From assembly GCA_017991595.1 (NCBI GenBank), contig JAGOQJ010000003.1:62001-126000 (forward strand): a stretch of DNA of 64,000 nucleotides, given 5' to 3'. The notes under the pieces are model-generated. The model saw only the letters and a program-made list of their open reading frames with translations, searched no databases and had not been told where the DNA came from. The first letter of the stretch is position 1, and each line of letters begins with the position of its first letter. The DNA comes from Candidatus Didemnitutus sp. (lineage in GTDB: Bacteria; Verrucomicrobiota; Verrucomicrobiia; Opitutales; Opitutaceae). A program made the position numbers and the translations under genes. Positions 30,411 through 39,509 of this stretch are shown here, piece by piece.

Positions 30411-31856
30411 TCAGTCGTTGAACAGCGATTTCCAAGCCAGCAGGGGCACGCCGATCGCGACGCAGGCCTGATAGAACGACGAGAACCAAAGCGCGAGGGT
30501 GTTCTCGACGCTGAAGCACCAGACGATGCAGAGGATGCGCATCAGGCCGGCGGGCGAGAGCGTGGCGCAGTGTGTCGTGGCGAGCGCGAGGCGGCGGAAG
30601 AGCCAGCTCAGCACGAAGCCCAGCAGGCACACGCAGAAGTAGCCGAAGTTCGCGTAGGCCTCCGCCAGCATGCCGAAGCCGATGCTCGTGCCCTCCGTCG
30701 CCTCCTCGGATTGGATGCCGAAATGGATGGCGAGCAGACGCACGCTCGCCTGCGGGCTGGGCTTGTTCGGCCACAGCATGCGGGGCACCAGCTGGGCCGG
30801 CAGCATCGTGTAGGATTCACCGAGGAGGAAGGGGCTGCGCTCGGGCATCGTTTCCACCGCGATGCACACGATGTGGTAGAGCGAGGCGCGCTGCATCAGG
30901 CCCTGGGCGAGATTCTCGTCCTTCTCCTTTTCGTTGCCCCGCTCGTTCGCCGTGGGATTCAGGCCGAACTCGACCCACTGCGTGAAATAGGCCGGGAGCT
31001 GCGTCAGCGTGACGGTCAGGGACTTGTTGCTCCAATAGATGTAGCGCATCTCGGCCTTGCCGTTGTGGAGCACGGCGATGATGGGCACGAGCGCGAGGAA
31101 CGGGATCCACGGGAGGCGCCGCGACGTGGAGAAATAGCCGACGCCGGCGGTGATGAGGAGGCTCAGGCCGTTGATGAGCACGAGCGTGGAGAAGGTGAGC
31201 ACCGTCTGCGCGAGCAGGTTGAACCAGAACAGCACCTTGAGCGCCGTCGGCAGCGTGCCCGAGCCCCACATGCGGCCCTGGATGAACAGACTCACGATGC
31301 CCACGCCGAAGAAGATGGCGCGCAACGTGCCGGTCCACTCGGTCGGCACGAGTTGCGTGAATTGCGAGACGAACAGCCAGATCGTGTTCAACAGCGCCGT
31401 GTAGGCGGTGAAATGCATCTTGGCCTCGGGCAGGATTTCCTCGCGCCACCAATGCGCGCGGATCGTGCGTTGTGGACGGAAGCTGCTCGCGCTCGCCGCG
31501 CTGCCGCACAGGCCCGCCAGCTGGAACGCAATCACCGCCAAGGCCGCCTCGAGCACCGTCTGCTCCGAGAAATTGACCAACGCCTCGTGGCCCGTGAGCA
31601 CCGGGATTGCGTAGAAGGGCACCGTGGTGAAGAGGAAGAACTCGACGATCGGGTAGGTGTCGTCGTTGCGCCGGAGCCAGCCCAGCAATGGCAGCATGCC
31701 GAGCGCGAAGATGGTCAGCGAGGCGATGGTGATCAGCGGGTCCTCCCATTCGGATTTCAGGCCGAGATACACCATCGCCGCGAGCAAGCCGCAGTAGCCG
31801 AGGGCGACGATGCGGCGCACGTGGGGCGGCGCGACAGGAGTGGGGACGTGGCTCAT
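30411..31856 (-). CDS. Multi-TM oligosaccharide polymerase-like protein (Wzy candidate)
   Basis: 481 residues from the ATG at 31856, which shares one base with the upstream stop (TGATG). Ten or more hydrophobic segments are visible (for example VALGYCGLLAAMVYLGL, LTIFALGMLPLLGWL, FVCVCLLGFVLSWLF-like stretches). One long soluble loop includes ERSPFLLGESYTMLPAQLVP and PRMLWPNKPSPQAS. The LVPR.LWPNKP element is seen in oligosaccharide repeat-unit polymerases of the O-antigen polymerase type. It is the best candidate for a polymerase in the locus, alongside the ligase-like gene at 26034. No direct active-site evidence is visible. Confidence 0.75.
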   Translation of the reverse strand: MSHVPTPVAPPHVRRIVALGYCGLLAAMVYLGLKSEWEDPLITIASLTIFALGMLPLLGWLRRNDDTYPIVEFFLFTTVPFYAIPVLTGHEALVNFSEQTVLEAALAVIAFQLAGLCGSAASASSFRPQRTIRAHWWREEILPEAKMHFTAYTALLNTIWLFVSQFTQLVPTEWTGTLRAIFFGVGIVSLFIQGRMWGSGTLPTALKVLFWFNLLAQTVLTFSTLVLINGLSLLITAGVGYFSTSRRLPWIPFLALVPIIAVLHNGKAEMRYIYWSNKSLTVTLTQLPAYFTQWVEFGLNPTANERGNEKEKDENLAQGLMQRASLYHIVCIAVETMPERSPFLLGESYTMLPAQLVPRMLWPNKPSPQASVRLLAIHFGIQSEEATEGTSIGFGMLAEAYANFGYFCVCLLGFVLSWLFRRLALATTHCATLSPAGLMRILCIVWCFSVENTLALWFSSFYQACVAIGVPLLAWKSLFND

Positions 31857-33082
31857 CAGGAAAGCTGGGTCAGGAGGCGCAGGAGTCCGGCGCTCGTCTG
31901 CGGGTAGGTGTAGCCGGCGGCTTGTTGGCGCGCGGCCGCGCCCATGGCGCGCAGTTGCGCGGCGGGCGCGCCGAGCAGGTCGCGCAAACGCTCGGTCAAC
32001 GCGTGCTCGTCGTTGGCGGGGAAGATCCAGCCGGTGCGGCCCGGCTGCACGAGGTCCTGATGGCAACCGACGACGTCCGACACGAGGCAGGGCACGCCGA
32101 GGTGCATGGCTTCGTTGACGGCGAGGCCCCACGTCTCGAACGCGCCGCGCGAGGGCAGGGCGAAGGCGTCGGCGAGCAGGTAGCGGGAGGGCATCTCGGT
32201 CTGGTTGGCGAAGGGCAGAAAGCGCACCGTGGCCTCAGGACGGTCAGCCGCGAGCGCTTTCAACTCTCCTTCCAAGGGACCGTCGCCCACGAAGACGAGC
32301 GCGGAGTGCGGCACCGCCGCCGCGAGGAAGGCGCGCAGGAGCTCGACCGGCTGCTTGCGTGCCTGCAGCTTGCCCGCGAAGAGCAGCACGCGCCGGTCGC
32401 CGAGGCCGAGCGTCTCGCGCAAACGCGCAGCGGCGGCGCGCGCGGCTGGAGCCGCGGGGTCGAAGCGCGCGGCGTTCACCGAGTGCGGCACGAAGAACAG
32501 GCGCGAGGCAGGGATGCCGAGCGCGCGATAGTAGTCGCGGTTTGCGCCGCCAACGCAGGCGAAGGCGCTGAACTGCCTCAGCAGCGCCGCGAGCGCGAGC
32601 CGGCGCAGTCCCGTCGGTGCGTCGCGGCCGAGCAGGTGCGAGTCGCCGCGCAGGATCACGGGGATGTCGCGCCGCCGTGCCCAGAGCAGCGCACGCAGGT
32701 GCGAGCGCCAGGCGTAGCCGAAGAGCAGCACGGCGCCCGGACGCCATGCGGCCAGCCGTTCGATCAACGCCGGGTTGTTCAGCCCGTGGAAATGGTGCGT
32801 GCCGGGATCACGTGCGACGTTGGGCACGAATTCGCAGTCGTAGCCCGAGAGCAGGTCGATGTCCCACTTGATGGCCCGGCCGAATTGCGGGTCGCGCTGC
32901 GTCGTGACGCCGAAGTCCCAGAGATAGAACACGCGGAACGGCAGTGGCGTGTGCGCGGCCAGCCACTGGAACCAGGGGCTGTAATACTGGATCGGATGCG
33001 AAAGCACGATTGCCAGGCGCGGCAGCGGTCCGTCGGCGGAGACGGTCGGGCAAGCAGCGAATGAGACGGCCGGGTTCGTCAT
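31856..33082 (-). CDS. Glycosyltransferase family 4
   Basis: 408 residues. The N-terminal domain begins LAIVLSHPIQYYSPWFQWLA, typical of a GT4 subgroup with an HPIQY element. The donor domain has VLLFAGKLQARKQPVELLRA, LVFVGDGPLEGELKAL and the signature RGAFETWGLAVNEAMHLGVP. It is a cytoplasmic sugar transferase for the glycan repeat. It overlaps the next gene start by 1 bp (TGATG) and the previous stop by 4 bp (ATGA), so translation is likely coupled along this stretch. Confidence 0.9.
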   Translation of the reverse strand: MTNPAVSFAACPTVSADGPLPRLAIVLSHPIQYYSPWFQWLAAHTPLPFRVFYLWDFGVTTQRDPQFGRAIKWDIDLLSGYDCEFVPNVARDPGTHHFHGLNNPALIERLAAWRPGAVLLFGYAWRSHLRALLWARRRDIPVILRGDSHLLGRDAPTGLRRLALAALLRQFSAFACVGGANRDYYRALGIPASRLFFVPHSVNAARFDPAAPAARAAAARLRETLGLGDRRVLLFAGKLQARKQPVELLRAFLAAAVPHSALVFVGDGPLEGELKALAADRPEATVRFLPFANQTEMPSRYLLADAFALPSRGAFETWGLAVNEAMHLGVPCLVSDVVGCHQDLVQPGRTGWIFPANDEHALTERLRDLLGAPAAQLRAMGAAARQQAAGYTYPQTSAGLLRLLTQLS

Positions 33083-34404
33083 ACCAACGGTCGGGGGGAT
33101 TCGCCGGGCGTCGCGCGGGCGCGGATCACGGTGGTGAAGATTTCCAGCTGACGCTGCGCCACTGCGCGCGCGCTGTGGTGGTCGCGCAGCCGCGCGTGTT
33201 GCAACGGCTGGTCGGGTTGCCAGTCGCCGTGCTCCGCCAGTCCGGTCAGCACGTCCGCGGTGTGCGCGATGGCCGTCGCATCGGTCGCCGATTCGAACGC
33301 GATCTTGGTGACGCCGCCGAGTTGGTCGACGAGGCCTTCCAGCACGCTCCCACGCGGCATCACGGCAAGGGTCGGGCGCTCGGCGCTGAGCGTCGGGTAG
33401 GTCTTGGACGGCGAGTAGGCGACCTCGTCGGAGCCGAGCAGGAGCGCAAGGTCGGTCTCCAGCAACAGGCGCAATGCAGACAGGTAGCCGATGCGGTCGG
33501 GTTGTTCGTGCACGCGGTCGGCGATGCCGTGCTTCTCCGCCAGCGCGCGCGTGGTGCTCGAGCCTTGGCCAGCTTGGGCGTAGGAAGTGCCGAAGAAAAA
33601 CAGTTCCACCGGGCGCACTCGGGCTGAGATGCGTGCCACGGCGGCGAAAAGAATATCGAGCGCCGGCAGCATGTCCGCGCCGAGCCGGCCGGCGTAGGCG
33701 ATCTTCAAGGTGCGGCTGGCGGGCAACAGCGGGGCGCGACTGGCGTTCAACTGCCGGGCCACGGCGAAATCCTCATCGGGCGCGCCGAAGGTGACCACGG
33801 ATCCGCTGGCGGGGCCGAACCACGGGTAGCGCCGCTGCAGCGTCTCGAGATAAGCCGGCGACACGCTGATGACGTGCGCGCAACGCCGGAGCGTCCAGCC
33901 TTCGAGGAGTTGCGCGAACGCACGGGCGGTGCGGTATTTCCAGCCGCCGGGCGGAGCCACGCCCGAGCGCTCGTAGTAATCGCTCAGCCACGGGTCCTGC
34001 AGATCGATCACATACGGCACACCGGTGTCCTGCCACCAGTGGCGTCCGAGCGGCAGCACGGCGAATTGCGTGGTGGAAAAATAGACGAGGTCGAAACGCT
34101 CCGCGCGCAGCAGGCGGCGCACGGCGGCGTGCAGGAAAGGGAAGAGGCGCCACCCGAGGTTGTTCACGCCGAGGCGCGCGGTCCAACGGCGGGACAAGAC
34201 CGGCACGCGCACGACACGCACCCCGGCGGGCACGGTGTCGAGCAGTTCGGGCTCGACCGGCGCGAGCGGACGGTCGTCGTCCGCGGCGAGCACGACCACC
34301 TTCCAGCCAGCGGCGACGAAGTGCGGCAGACTCATGCGCACGCGCTGCATGTCCGGCGCATTGAGCGGCGGAAAATGCGGCGAGACGATGAGAAGCTTCG
34401 GCAT
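33079..34404 (-). CDS. Glycosyltransferase family 4-like
   Basis: 441 residues from the ATG at 34404 (MPKLLIVSPHFPPLNAPDMQ); a GTG at 34419 would overlap the upstream stop by 4 bp and is a real alternative. The GT-B architecture is suggested by the N-terminal acceptor domain with VPYVIDLQDPWLSDYYERSG, then ISVSPAYLETL, and a donor domain around LKIAYAGRLGADMLPALDIL. The classical E-x7-E box is weak (YSPSKTYPTLSAERPTLAVM), as in the Glyco_trans_4_4 type. Substrate unknown. Confidence 0.83.
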   Translation of the reverse strand: MPKLLIVSPHFPPLNAPDMQRVRMSLPHFVAAGWKVVVLAADDDRPLAPVEPELLDTVPAGVRVVRVPVLSRRWTARLGVNNLGWRLFPFLHAAVRRLLRAERFDLVYFSTTQFAVLPLGRHWWQDTGVPYVIDLQDPWLSDYYERSGVAPPGGWKYRTARAFAQLLEGWTLRRCAHVISVSPAYLETLQRRYPWFGPASGSVVTFGAPDEDFAVARQLNASRAPLLPASRTLKIAYAGRLGADMLPALDILFAAVARISARVRPVELFFFGTSYAQAGQGSSTTRALAEKHGIADRVHEQPDRIGYLSALRLLLETDLALLLGSDEVAYSPSKTYPTLSAERPTLAVMPRGSVLEGLVDQLGGVTKIAFESATDATAIAHTADVLTGLAEHGDWQPDQPLQHARLRDHHSARAVAQRQLEIFTTVIRARATPGESPRPLV

Positions 34405-34415
34405 CGGGCGGGAGA

Positions 34416-35660
34416 TCACTTCAGCAACTTCTGCACCGGACGCAGGAACGTGGTGCGCTCATGTTCCCAGTTGTAGCGGGTCTGCCCGAGTGTCCACGCC
34501 GCGGCGCGGGCGCGCGTCTGGCGCGCTGAGTCCGCGAAGTAGTCGTCCAATACCGCCGCGACCTGCGCCGGTTCTCCGAGATCGGCGAGCAACGCTGCTT
34601 CGCCCAGCTCGGCGGCGAGCGCGGTGTGCGCCTGCGTGGCGGAGAGCAACTGCGGAAGGCCGGCGAGCAAGTAGGCGAAATTTTTGTTCGGCAGACAGAG
34701 GTCGCGGTTCAGCGGCGTGCGTTCCTCGAGCGAAAGCCCGAGGTGGGCGCCGGCGACGAGACGCACGAGCTCATGCGGCGGAGCGCTGGGGAGGAAACGC
34801 GGCGGGCGCGCGAGCTGGAGTTCGCCGGCGAGCCGGATGAGCTCCGCTTGGTAGGCGGGCGAGACGTGGCCGCGCAACTGGAGCTCGACGGGGGTGCGGG
34901 CGAGCGCGAGCGCGCGCAGCACGGACTCGAGGCCGCGGCCAGGCCCGACCGTTTGCGAAAACCAAGTGAGGATGGCAGGCGCGTCGGTCGAGATCGGCGC
35001 GGGCGCGACGGGCGCGGCCGGTGCGTCGGCGAGCGGATAGACGTTGAGCACGGTGGCCGCCTTGACGCCGTAGGTCTGTTCGTATTGCCGCGCGATGAGT
35101 GGCGACGCGGCGGTCAGGTGGCTGCATTCCGGGAGAAAGGTCGCCTGGATGATCCGCGCGGACACGGAGAGCGCGGGGTCGTTCATCGCGCCGACGGTCT
35201 CAGCATCGTGGTAGTCCTCGATGTCGAACCCGAGAAACGCGTTCGCCTCGCGCGCGGCGAACGCGGCCATGGCGAGGCCGGCGAGTTGGTGACCGAGATA
35301 AAGATCGGCGCGCAGGCGGGCGGCGAGCTTCGCCTGCGCGAGCGCCCCGGCGTAGTGAGCGAGTGCGGCGAGCGCCGGCGTGGCGAACGGCGCCTTGCGC
35401 ACGAGCCGGCGTGCGGCGCGCTGCTGGAGCTTGCGGAACGCGGCGGCGGGGCCGTTGAGACTGTCGAGGCGCTCCAGGGTCCAGCGGGCGCGCGGGAGCA
35501 GGGCGGCATCGAGCTCGTCCGCCGGACGGAAGCTGCGCCCGGCCACCACGTGCACGCGATAACCCGCATCGCACAGCGCCTCGGCCTCGCGCACGAGGCG
35601 GGGCGTGGACGAGACGTGTCCGGCCGTGAGCAGGCAGACGGTCTTGGGGGCGTCGCTCAT
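34416..35660 (-). CDS. Putative GT-B glycosyltransferase
   Basis: 414 residues from the ATG at 35660 (MSDAPKTVCLLTAGHVSSTP). The acceptor domain has H-V-S-S-T-P-R-L-V-R-E-A and GFDIEDYHDAETVG. The donor domain is around ILTWFSQTVGPGRGLESVLR, with LNRDLCLPNKNFAYLLAGLP replacing the usual E-x7-E box. This pattern occurs in divergent GT4-like proteins of capsule and O-antigen loci. It follows the GT4 gene at 35665 by a 4-bp gap. Sugar unknown; the GT call is by overall pattern. Confidence 0.75.
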   Translation of the reverse strand: MSDAPKTVCLLTAGHVSSTPRLVREAEALCDAGYRVHVVAGRSFRPADELDAALLPRARWTLERLDSLNGPAAAFRKLQQRAARRLVRKAPFATPALAALAHYAGALAQAKLAARLRADLYLGHQLAGLAMAAFAAREANAFLGFDIEDYHDAETVGAMNDPALSVSARIIQATFLPECSHLTAASPLIARQYEQTYGVKAATVLNVYPLADAPAAPVAPAPISTDAPAILTWFSQTVGPGRGLESVLRALALARTPVELQLRGHVSPAYQAELIRLAGELQLARPPRFLPSAPPHELVRLVAGAHLGLSLEERTPLNRDLCLPNKNFAYLLAGLPQLLSATQAHTALAAELGEAALLADLGEPAQVAAVLDDYFADSARQTRARAAAWTLGQTRYNWEHERTTFLRPVQKLLK

Positions 35661-35664
35661 GGTT

Positions 35665-36924
35665 TCAGCCGAAAAGCCCGGCGGCGCGCAGGTGCGCCGT
35701 AAGTTCGCGGCGATAGTCGGCCCATTGCCAACCGGCGGCGGTGGCGAGCGCGGCTTCGCGCATCGCGTGCAGCGTGGCGCGATTCTCCAGACACCACTGC
35801 ACGGTGGTGTGGATCGCCTCGGCGTCGGCGGCGGCGAAGAGGCGGCCGTTGACGCCGTCGCGCACGAGATCGGCGGCGCCGGCGCGGGGCGTCGTGAGCA
35901 CGGGCGTGCCGCGCGACCACGCCTCGGTGGCCACCATGCCGAAGCCGTCGCAGAGTGAGGGGAAGAGCAGCGCCTCCGCGTCGCGCATGCGGTCGAGCAG
36001 CTCCGTCCGCGGGACGGAACCGTGGAACACGATGCCCTCGGGCAGCGGTTGCAGCACGCGCTCCGGCAGCGACACGCTGCCATAAACGTCGAGCGTGGCG
36101 TGGCGTCCGAGCTGATGCCGGCGCCAGGCTTCGAGCACGTAATGGGCACCCTTGATGATGCTGAACCCGCCGTCCCAGAGCAGTGACAGCCGGCCCGCGG
36201 GCCGCGGAGCGAGCGCGAGGTCGCGCTCCACGCACGGCGGCGCGCCGAGGTGCAGCACGCGGACCTTGGACACGTCGTGTCCGGTGGCGGCGTAGCTGGC
36301 CTTCGTCACGTGCGAGTTGGCGAACACGATATCGGCGAGCGCGAATTCAGCGCGCCGGCGCGCGTTGCGGCGCGGCGTGCGCCGGAGCACCCAGCGGCGG
36401 AACGGCGTGTCGAGCTCGGGGAATTTTTCCGTCTCGCTACGCAACAGGTCCTCGACGTAACCCGATTCGAGCGAAGGCAGGTCGTAGGCGATGCGTAGCC
36501 CCAGCGCGCGGGCGCGGCGGAAAGTATCCAGCGAGCTGTAGAGGAAACCGTGCACGCCGGTGAGGCCAGGATGCAAGCTGCGCGCGACGCGACGGTCGAA
36601 GCGCTGTTCGAGAATGTCCCAGAGTCCGTCGTGCCAGCGCAAATCGCGGCGCGTCGCCCGGGCGAAACCCACACGGAAGAGCTCCGCCCACGGGTGAGAT
36701 TCGACGACGTCGGCCGGAACTTCCGTGACGCGGCGGCGGGAGAACTCGCGCGCAAGGTCCAGCCCGGCAAAGCGGCCGAGCCGGCACAGCGCGCGTTGTG
36801 CGCGGGCGGTGGGGCGGTCGGTGATGGTCGTGACGTAGCGGTCGAGTTGACCGGCCTCGTGCAGGGCGCGCGCCACCTGTTGGATGTGCGGCGCCACCAT
36901 GGGATGAAAGAGGCGGACGCTCAT
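35665..36924 (-). CDS. Glycosyltransferase family 4
   Basis: 419 residues (MSVRLFHPMVAPHIQQVARA). The donor domain opens LSLLWDGGFSIIKGAHYVLE, where the KG pair contacts the donor phosphate in GT4 enzymes, and carries LFPSLCDGFGMVATEAWSRGTP, the E-x7-E type box. The N-terminal domain has ADIVFANSHVTKASY. It overlaps the adjacent GT2 gene by 4 bp (ATGA). Probably cytoplasmic, adding one sugar of the surface glycan. Confidence 0.88.
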   Translation of the reverse strand: MSVRLFHPMVAPHIQQVARALHEAGQLDRYVTTITDRPTARAQRALCRLGRFAGLDLAREFSRRRVTEVPADVVESHPWAELFRVGFARATRRDLRWHDGLWDILEQRFDRRVARSLHPGLTGVHGFLYSSLDTFRRARALGLRIAYDLPSLESGYVEDLLRSETEKFPELDTPFRRWVLRRTPRRNARRRAEFALADIVFANSHVTKASYAATGHDVSKVRVLHLGAPPCVERDLALAPRPAGRLSLLWDGGFSIIKGAHYVLEAWRRHQLGRHATLDVYGSVSLPERVLQPLPEGIVFHGSVPRTELLDRMRDAEALLFPSLCDGFGMVATEAWSRGTPVLTTPRAGAADLVRDGVNGRLFAAADAEAIHTTVQWCLENRATLHAMREAALATAAGWQWADYRRELTAHLRAAGLFG

Positions 36925-37895
36925 GCTTCGTCCGCCGCGGGGGCGGGAAATTTGCCGAGGCGCACCTGCCAGCGGCGGGCGGCGCGCCAGCCGATGAGCC
37001 GGCTGAGCACTTGGAAGGCTTTGCCGCCGAGCGGGCGCAGCGTGGAGCCGCCGAGCGCGGCGGCGCGCCGCAGGGCGAGTTCAACGAGGTCCGGTGCGGC
37101 CGGATAGTAGTCGTAGGCGAAACGTTGGTGCAGGTCCGCCGCGGCCCGGCGCATCGCGGCGCTGTTCTCCAAGGCGAGCATCTTGTCCGTGATGCTCGTC
37201 AGCGCGAGATAGGCGGAGTCGAGGTGCCGTCGTCGACGTTGCGCGCTGAGGCTGGTGGGGAGCGCGGAGCGATAATACGACACGGCGTCGCCACAATGCA
37301 CGACCGCGGTGGCTTGGGTGACGACGCGCGCGAAGTATTCGCCGTCGTCGTTGAGCGAGAGCCGCTCGTCCCACGGGCCAGTCTTTTCCGCGAGCGCGCG
37401 CGGTAGCAACCAGGCGGCGGGGTGCATCATGCAATCCTGCGACCCGTAGCGCAGGAGATAGTCGCGCGGCGCGAGGTCGGCGAAGAGCGGGTTGGCGTCA
37501 GGGAAGACGGTTTCCTCCACGCGGGCCGTGAAGCGGCCCCAGCGGCCGGTGAAGACGGCACCGGCCGGCGCGGATCGTGCGCGCGCGAGTTGACGCTCGA
37601 TTTTCGTGGGAGCGAGCAGGTCGTCGGCGTCGAGGTATTGGATGAACTCGCCGCGTGCGGCACGCAGGGCGGCGTTGCGCGCGGCGGAGGCGCCGCGGTT
37701 GGGCTGGGTGAAGAGACGCAGGCCGCGCGGTTCCCAGGCGCGCGCGCGGGCGACGCTGTCGTCGGTCGAGCCGTCGTCGACGAGCACGACCTCGCAGCGC
37801 GGCCAGGTTTGGGCGAACGCGGAGCCCAGCGTGGCGTCGAGAAACGCGCCCGCGTTGTGACAGGGGATGAGGATGCTGACGAGCGGATCGGGCAC
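36921..37895 (-). CDS. Glycosyltransferase family 2
   Basis: 324 residues from a GTG at 37895, one base beyond the stop of the methyltransferase gene; an ATG at 37934 would overlap that gene by 38 bp, far more than elsewhere in the locus. The GT-A core is VSILIPCHNAGAFLDATLGS, CEVVLVDDGSTDDSVARA and the D-x-D segment IQYLDADDLLAP. The acceptor side has LNDDGEYFARV. The C-terminal tail (FAYDYYPA ... LGGKAFQVLSRLIG) recurs in the GT2 gene at 39506, so the two are paralogues. Confidence 0.9.
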   Translation of the reverse strand: MPDPLVSILIPCHNAGAFLDATLGSAFAQTWPRCEVVLVDDGSTDDSVARARAWEPRGLRLFTQPNRGASAARNAALRAARGEFIQYLDADDLLAPTKIERQLARARSAPAGAVFTGRWGRFTARVEETVFPDANPLFADLAPRDYLLRYGSQDCMMHPAAWLLPRALAEKTGPWDERLSLNDDGEYFARVVTQATAVVHCGDAVSYYRSALPTSLSAQRRRRHLDSAYLALTSITDKMLALENSAAMRRAAADLHQRFAYDYYPAAPDLVELALRRAAALGGSTLRPLGGKAFQVLSRLIGWRAARRWQVRLGKFPAPAADEA

Positions 37896-37896
37896 G

Positions 37897-38544
37897 CTAG
37901 GAAGGGAAAACCGCGACGAGACCTTCGCTGACATAGAGGCACGCCGGCGGGAATCCCCGGTAGGCGGTCAGCGTGCATTTCCCTTCTGCGGCGAGCTGGC
38001 GCAGAAACGCCTTCGCGTCGGGATTGGTGTCGGAGTTGTCGAGGTAGAGCCAGCCGCCCGGCTTGAGTTTCGGCACGGCGGCTTGGGCGCAGGCGCAGCG
38101 CGGGCCGCCGTCGACGACGCAGAGATCGAGCGAGTGGTCGGGAATCTGCGAAAAATCGCTCATCTCGGTTCCGACCCAGCGGAACTGCAAATCCACGTGC
38201 GTCAGGCCGCGGGCGGCCAGCGTTCCGCGGAGATGTTCGAACCAGCCCTGGTCGGCTTCGATCGACAGCAGCCGGGCGCAGCGGCGGGAAAGCCACAGCG
38301 TCGAAAACCCGGAGCCGATCTCGAGCACGTGCGAATCCGGCGGGAGGTGCGCAGCCAGCGCGCGCGTGGCGGAGGGCGGAATCCAAGGGCGCTCCACCCG
38401 ATGGCCGAGCGTCTTGAGCAAGACCCATTGCCAGCACGCCACGGGAAACGAAATCCATTCGCGCCAAGTGAGCGCGGCGCCCTCGGCGGTGCGCCAGCGG
38501 GAACGGCGATGGAGAGGAGCGGGATGGTCGGTGTCGGCGTGCAT
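37897..38544 (-). CDS. Class I SAM-dependent methyltransferase
   Basis: 215 residues from the ATG at 38544, which shares a base with the upstream stop (TGATG). Motif I is SHVLEIGSGFSTLWLSRRCA, motif II carries the acidic residue in LLSIEADQGW, and a catalytic-face DLCVVDGGPRC and a post-motif LKPGGWLYLDNSD follow. It belongs to the Methyltransf_24-like group often found in glycan loci. It could O-methylate a sugar, for example at a chain end. A longer in-frame ORF to 38703 is shadow of the neighbour. Confidence 0.82.
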   Translation of the reverse strand: MHADTDHPAPLHRRSRWRTAEGAALTWREWISFPVACWQWVLLKTLGHRVERPWIPPSATRALAAHLPPDSHVLEIGSGFSTLWLSRRCARLLSIEADQGWFEHLRGTLAARGLTHVDLQFRWVGTEMSDFSQIPDHSLDLCVVDGGPRCACAQAAVPKLKPGGWLYLDNSDTNPDAKAFLRQLAAEGKCTLTAYRGFPPACLYVSEGLVAVFPS

Positions 38545-39509
38545 CAGGAGGAGGCGCCGGCCCGCGCCATCGCGACGCGCCAGCAGTGTTGAAAGTAGGC
38601 CCGCTTCGAGTTCGCCACGTAGTGATGCATAACGGCGCGGCAGTCGTGCGCCTCGGGCAGGCGCGGGAGCGTCACGTAGTCGCCGGCGGGCGCGACCGTG
38701 CACGAGCGACCGGCGACGAGCATCGCAATCAAGGCCTGTTCGAGATAGTAGTTCGTGCGTTCGCGCGCGATCAGCGTGCGCGTCCAGGCCTCGAGCCGTT
38801 CCCAGTCGAGCGCGCCGCCGTCGAGGCCGGTGAGGCCGACGTTGACGAGCTCAGCCACCGGGGCGCCCGCGAGTTCCTCCATGAGCGGTCGGGAGTAACC
38901 GTAGGAGGTGACGCAATCGACCGCATGCAGTGGTTGCGCGGGCCGGTCGAGCCAGTCGATCAGCAGCGTGGGACGGCGGAAGAAGAGCAGGTCGGAGTCG
39001 ATGACGAGTTTCCAACCGGTGGCGCCGAGGTGCGGCTCGGTGAGTTTGCGGATGTTGGGATAGTTGAGCCAGCGCTCGCGCAGCGTCGGGAAGCGCGTTA
39101 CGGGCAGGAACGCGTTGAGGCGTTCCTGCGTTTCCGCCTGCGGGACGAAGCGCGCAGCGGGGAACAGGCGTGCGAGCGGCGCGCGGTGATCATCGGTGAG
39201 TGTGCCGTCGTCGTAGATGACCGGGGCGAGCGGTCGTCCCGCGTGGCAGGCGAAGGTCCAGAGACAGAACGCGGTTTGATCCCAGAATTTGCGGCCGGTG
39301 AGCAGGTGGAGGGCGAGCGGTGCGCCGGAGCCTGTCGGCGGGAGCGGCAGCGTGCGGGCGGCCTCGGCCATCGCGGCATGGCCGCGTTGCGTGCGCCGGC
39401 GTTCCCACGGTCCGCCGTCGGCGATGAGATCGCGCATCCAGCCGGCCGGGCGATGCCAAGTGTGATAGAGCAGCTTGCCGAGTCCGAGTTGGCGGGGGAG
39501 GGCGGTCAT
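38544..39509 (-). CDS. Uncharacterised GT-A-like protein, paralogue A
   Basis: 321 residues from the ATG at 39509 (ATGA overlap with the upstream GT2). No standard family is recognised with confidence. It has a nucleotide-sugar transferase-like layout: LHLLTGRKFWDQTAFCLWTF, a PVIYDDGTLTDDH strand and the acidic box WKLVIDSDLLFFRRPTLLID (D-x-D). It then has VDCVTSYGYSRPL and a C-terminal LDWERLEAWTRTLIARE ... YYLEQALIAMLVAG block. The gene at 45558 matches it from end to end. A glycosyltransferase role is inferred from the D-x-D and the neighbourhood. Confidence 0.65.
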   Translation of the reverse strand: MTALPRQLGLGKLLYHTWHRPAGWMRDLIADGGPWERRRTQRGHAAMAEAARTLPLPPTGSGAPLALHLLTGRKFWDQTAFCLWTFACHAGRPLAPVIYDDGTLTDDHRAPLARLFPAARFVPQAETQERLNAFLPVTRFPTLRERWLNYPNIRKLTEPHLGATGWKLVIDSDLLFFRRPTLLIDWLDRPAQPLHAVDCVTSYGYSRPLMEELAGAPVAELVNVGLTGLDGGALDWERLEAWTRTLIARERTNYYLEQALIAMLVAGRSCTVAPAGDYVTLPRLPEAHDCRAVMHHYVANSKRAYFQHCWRVAMARAGASS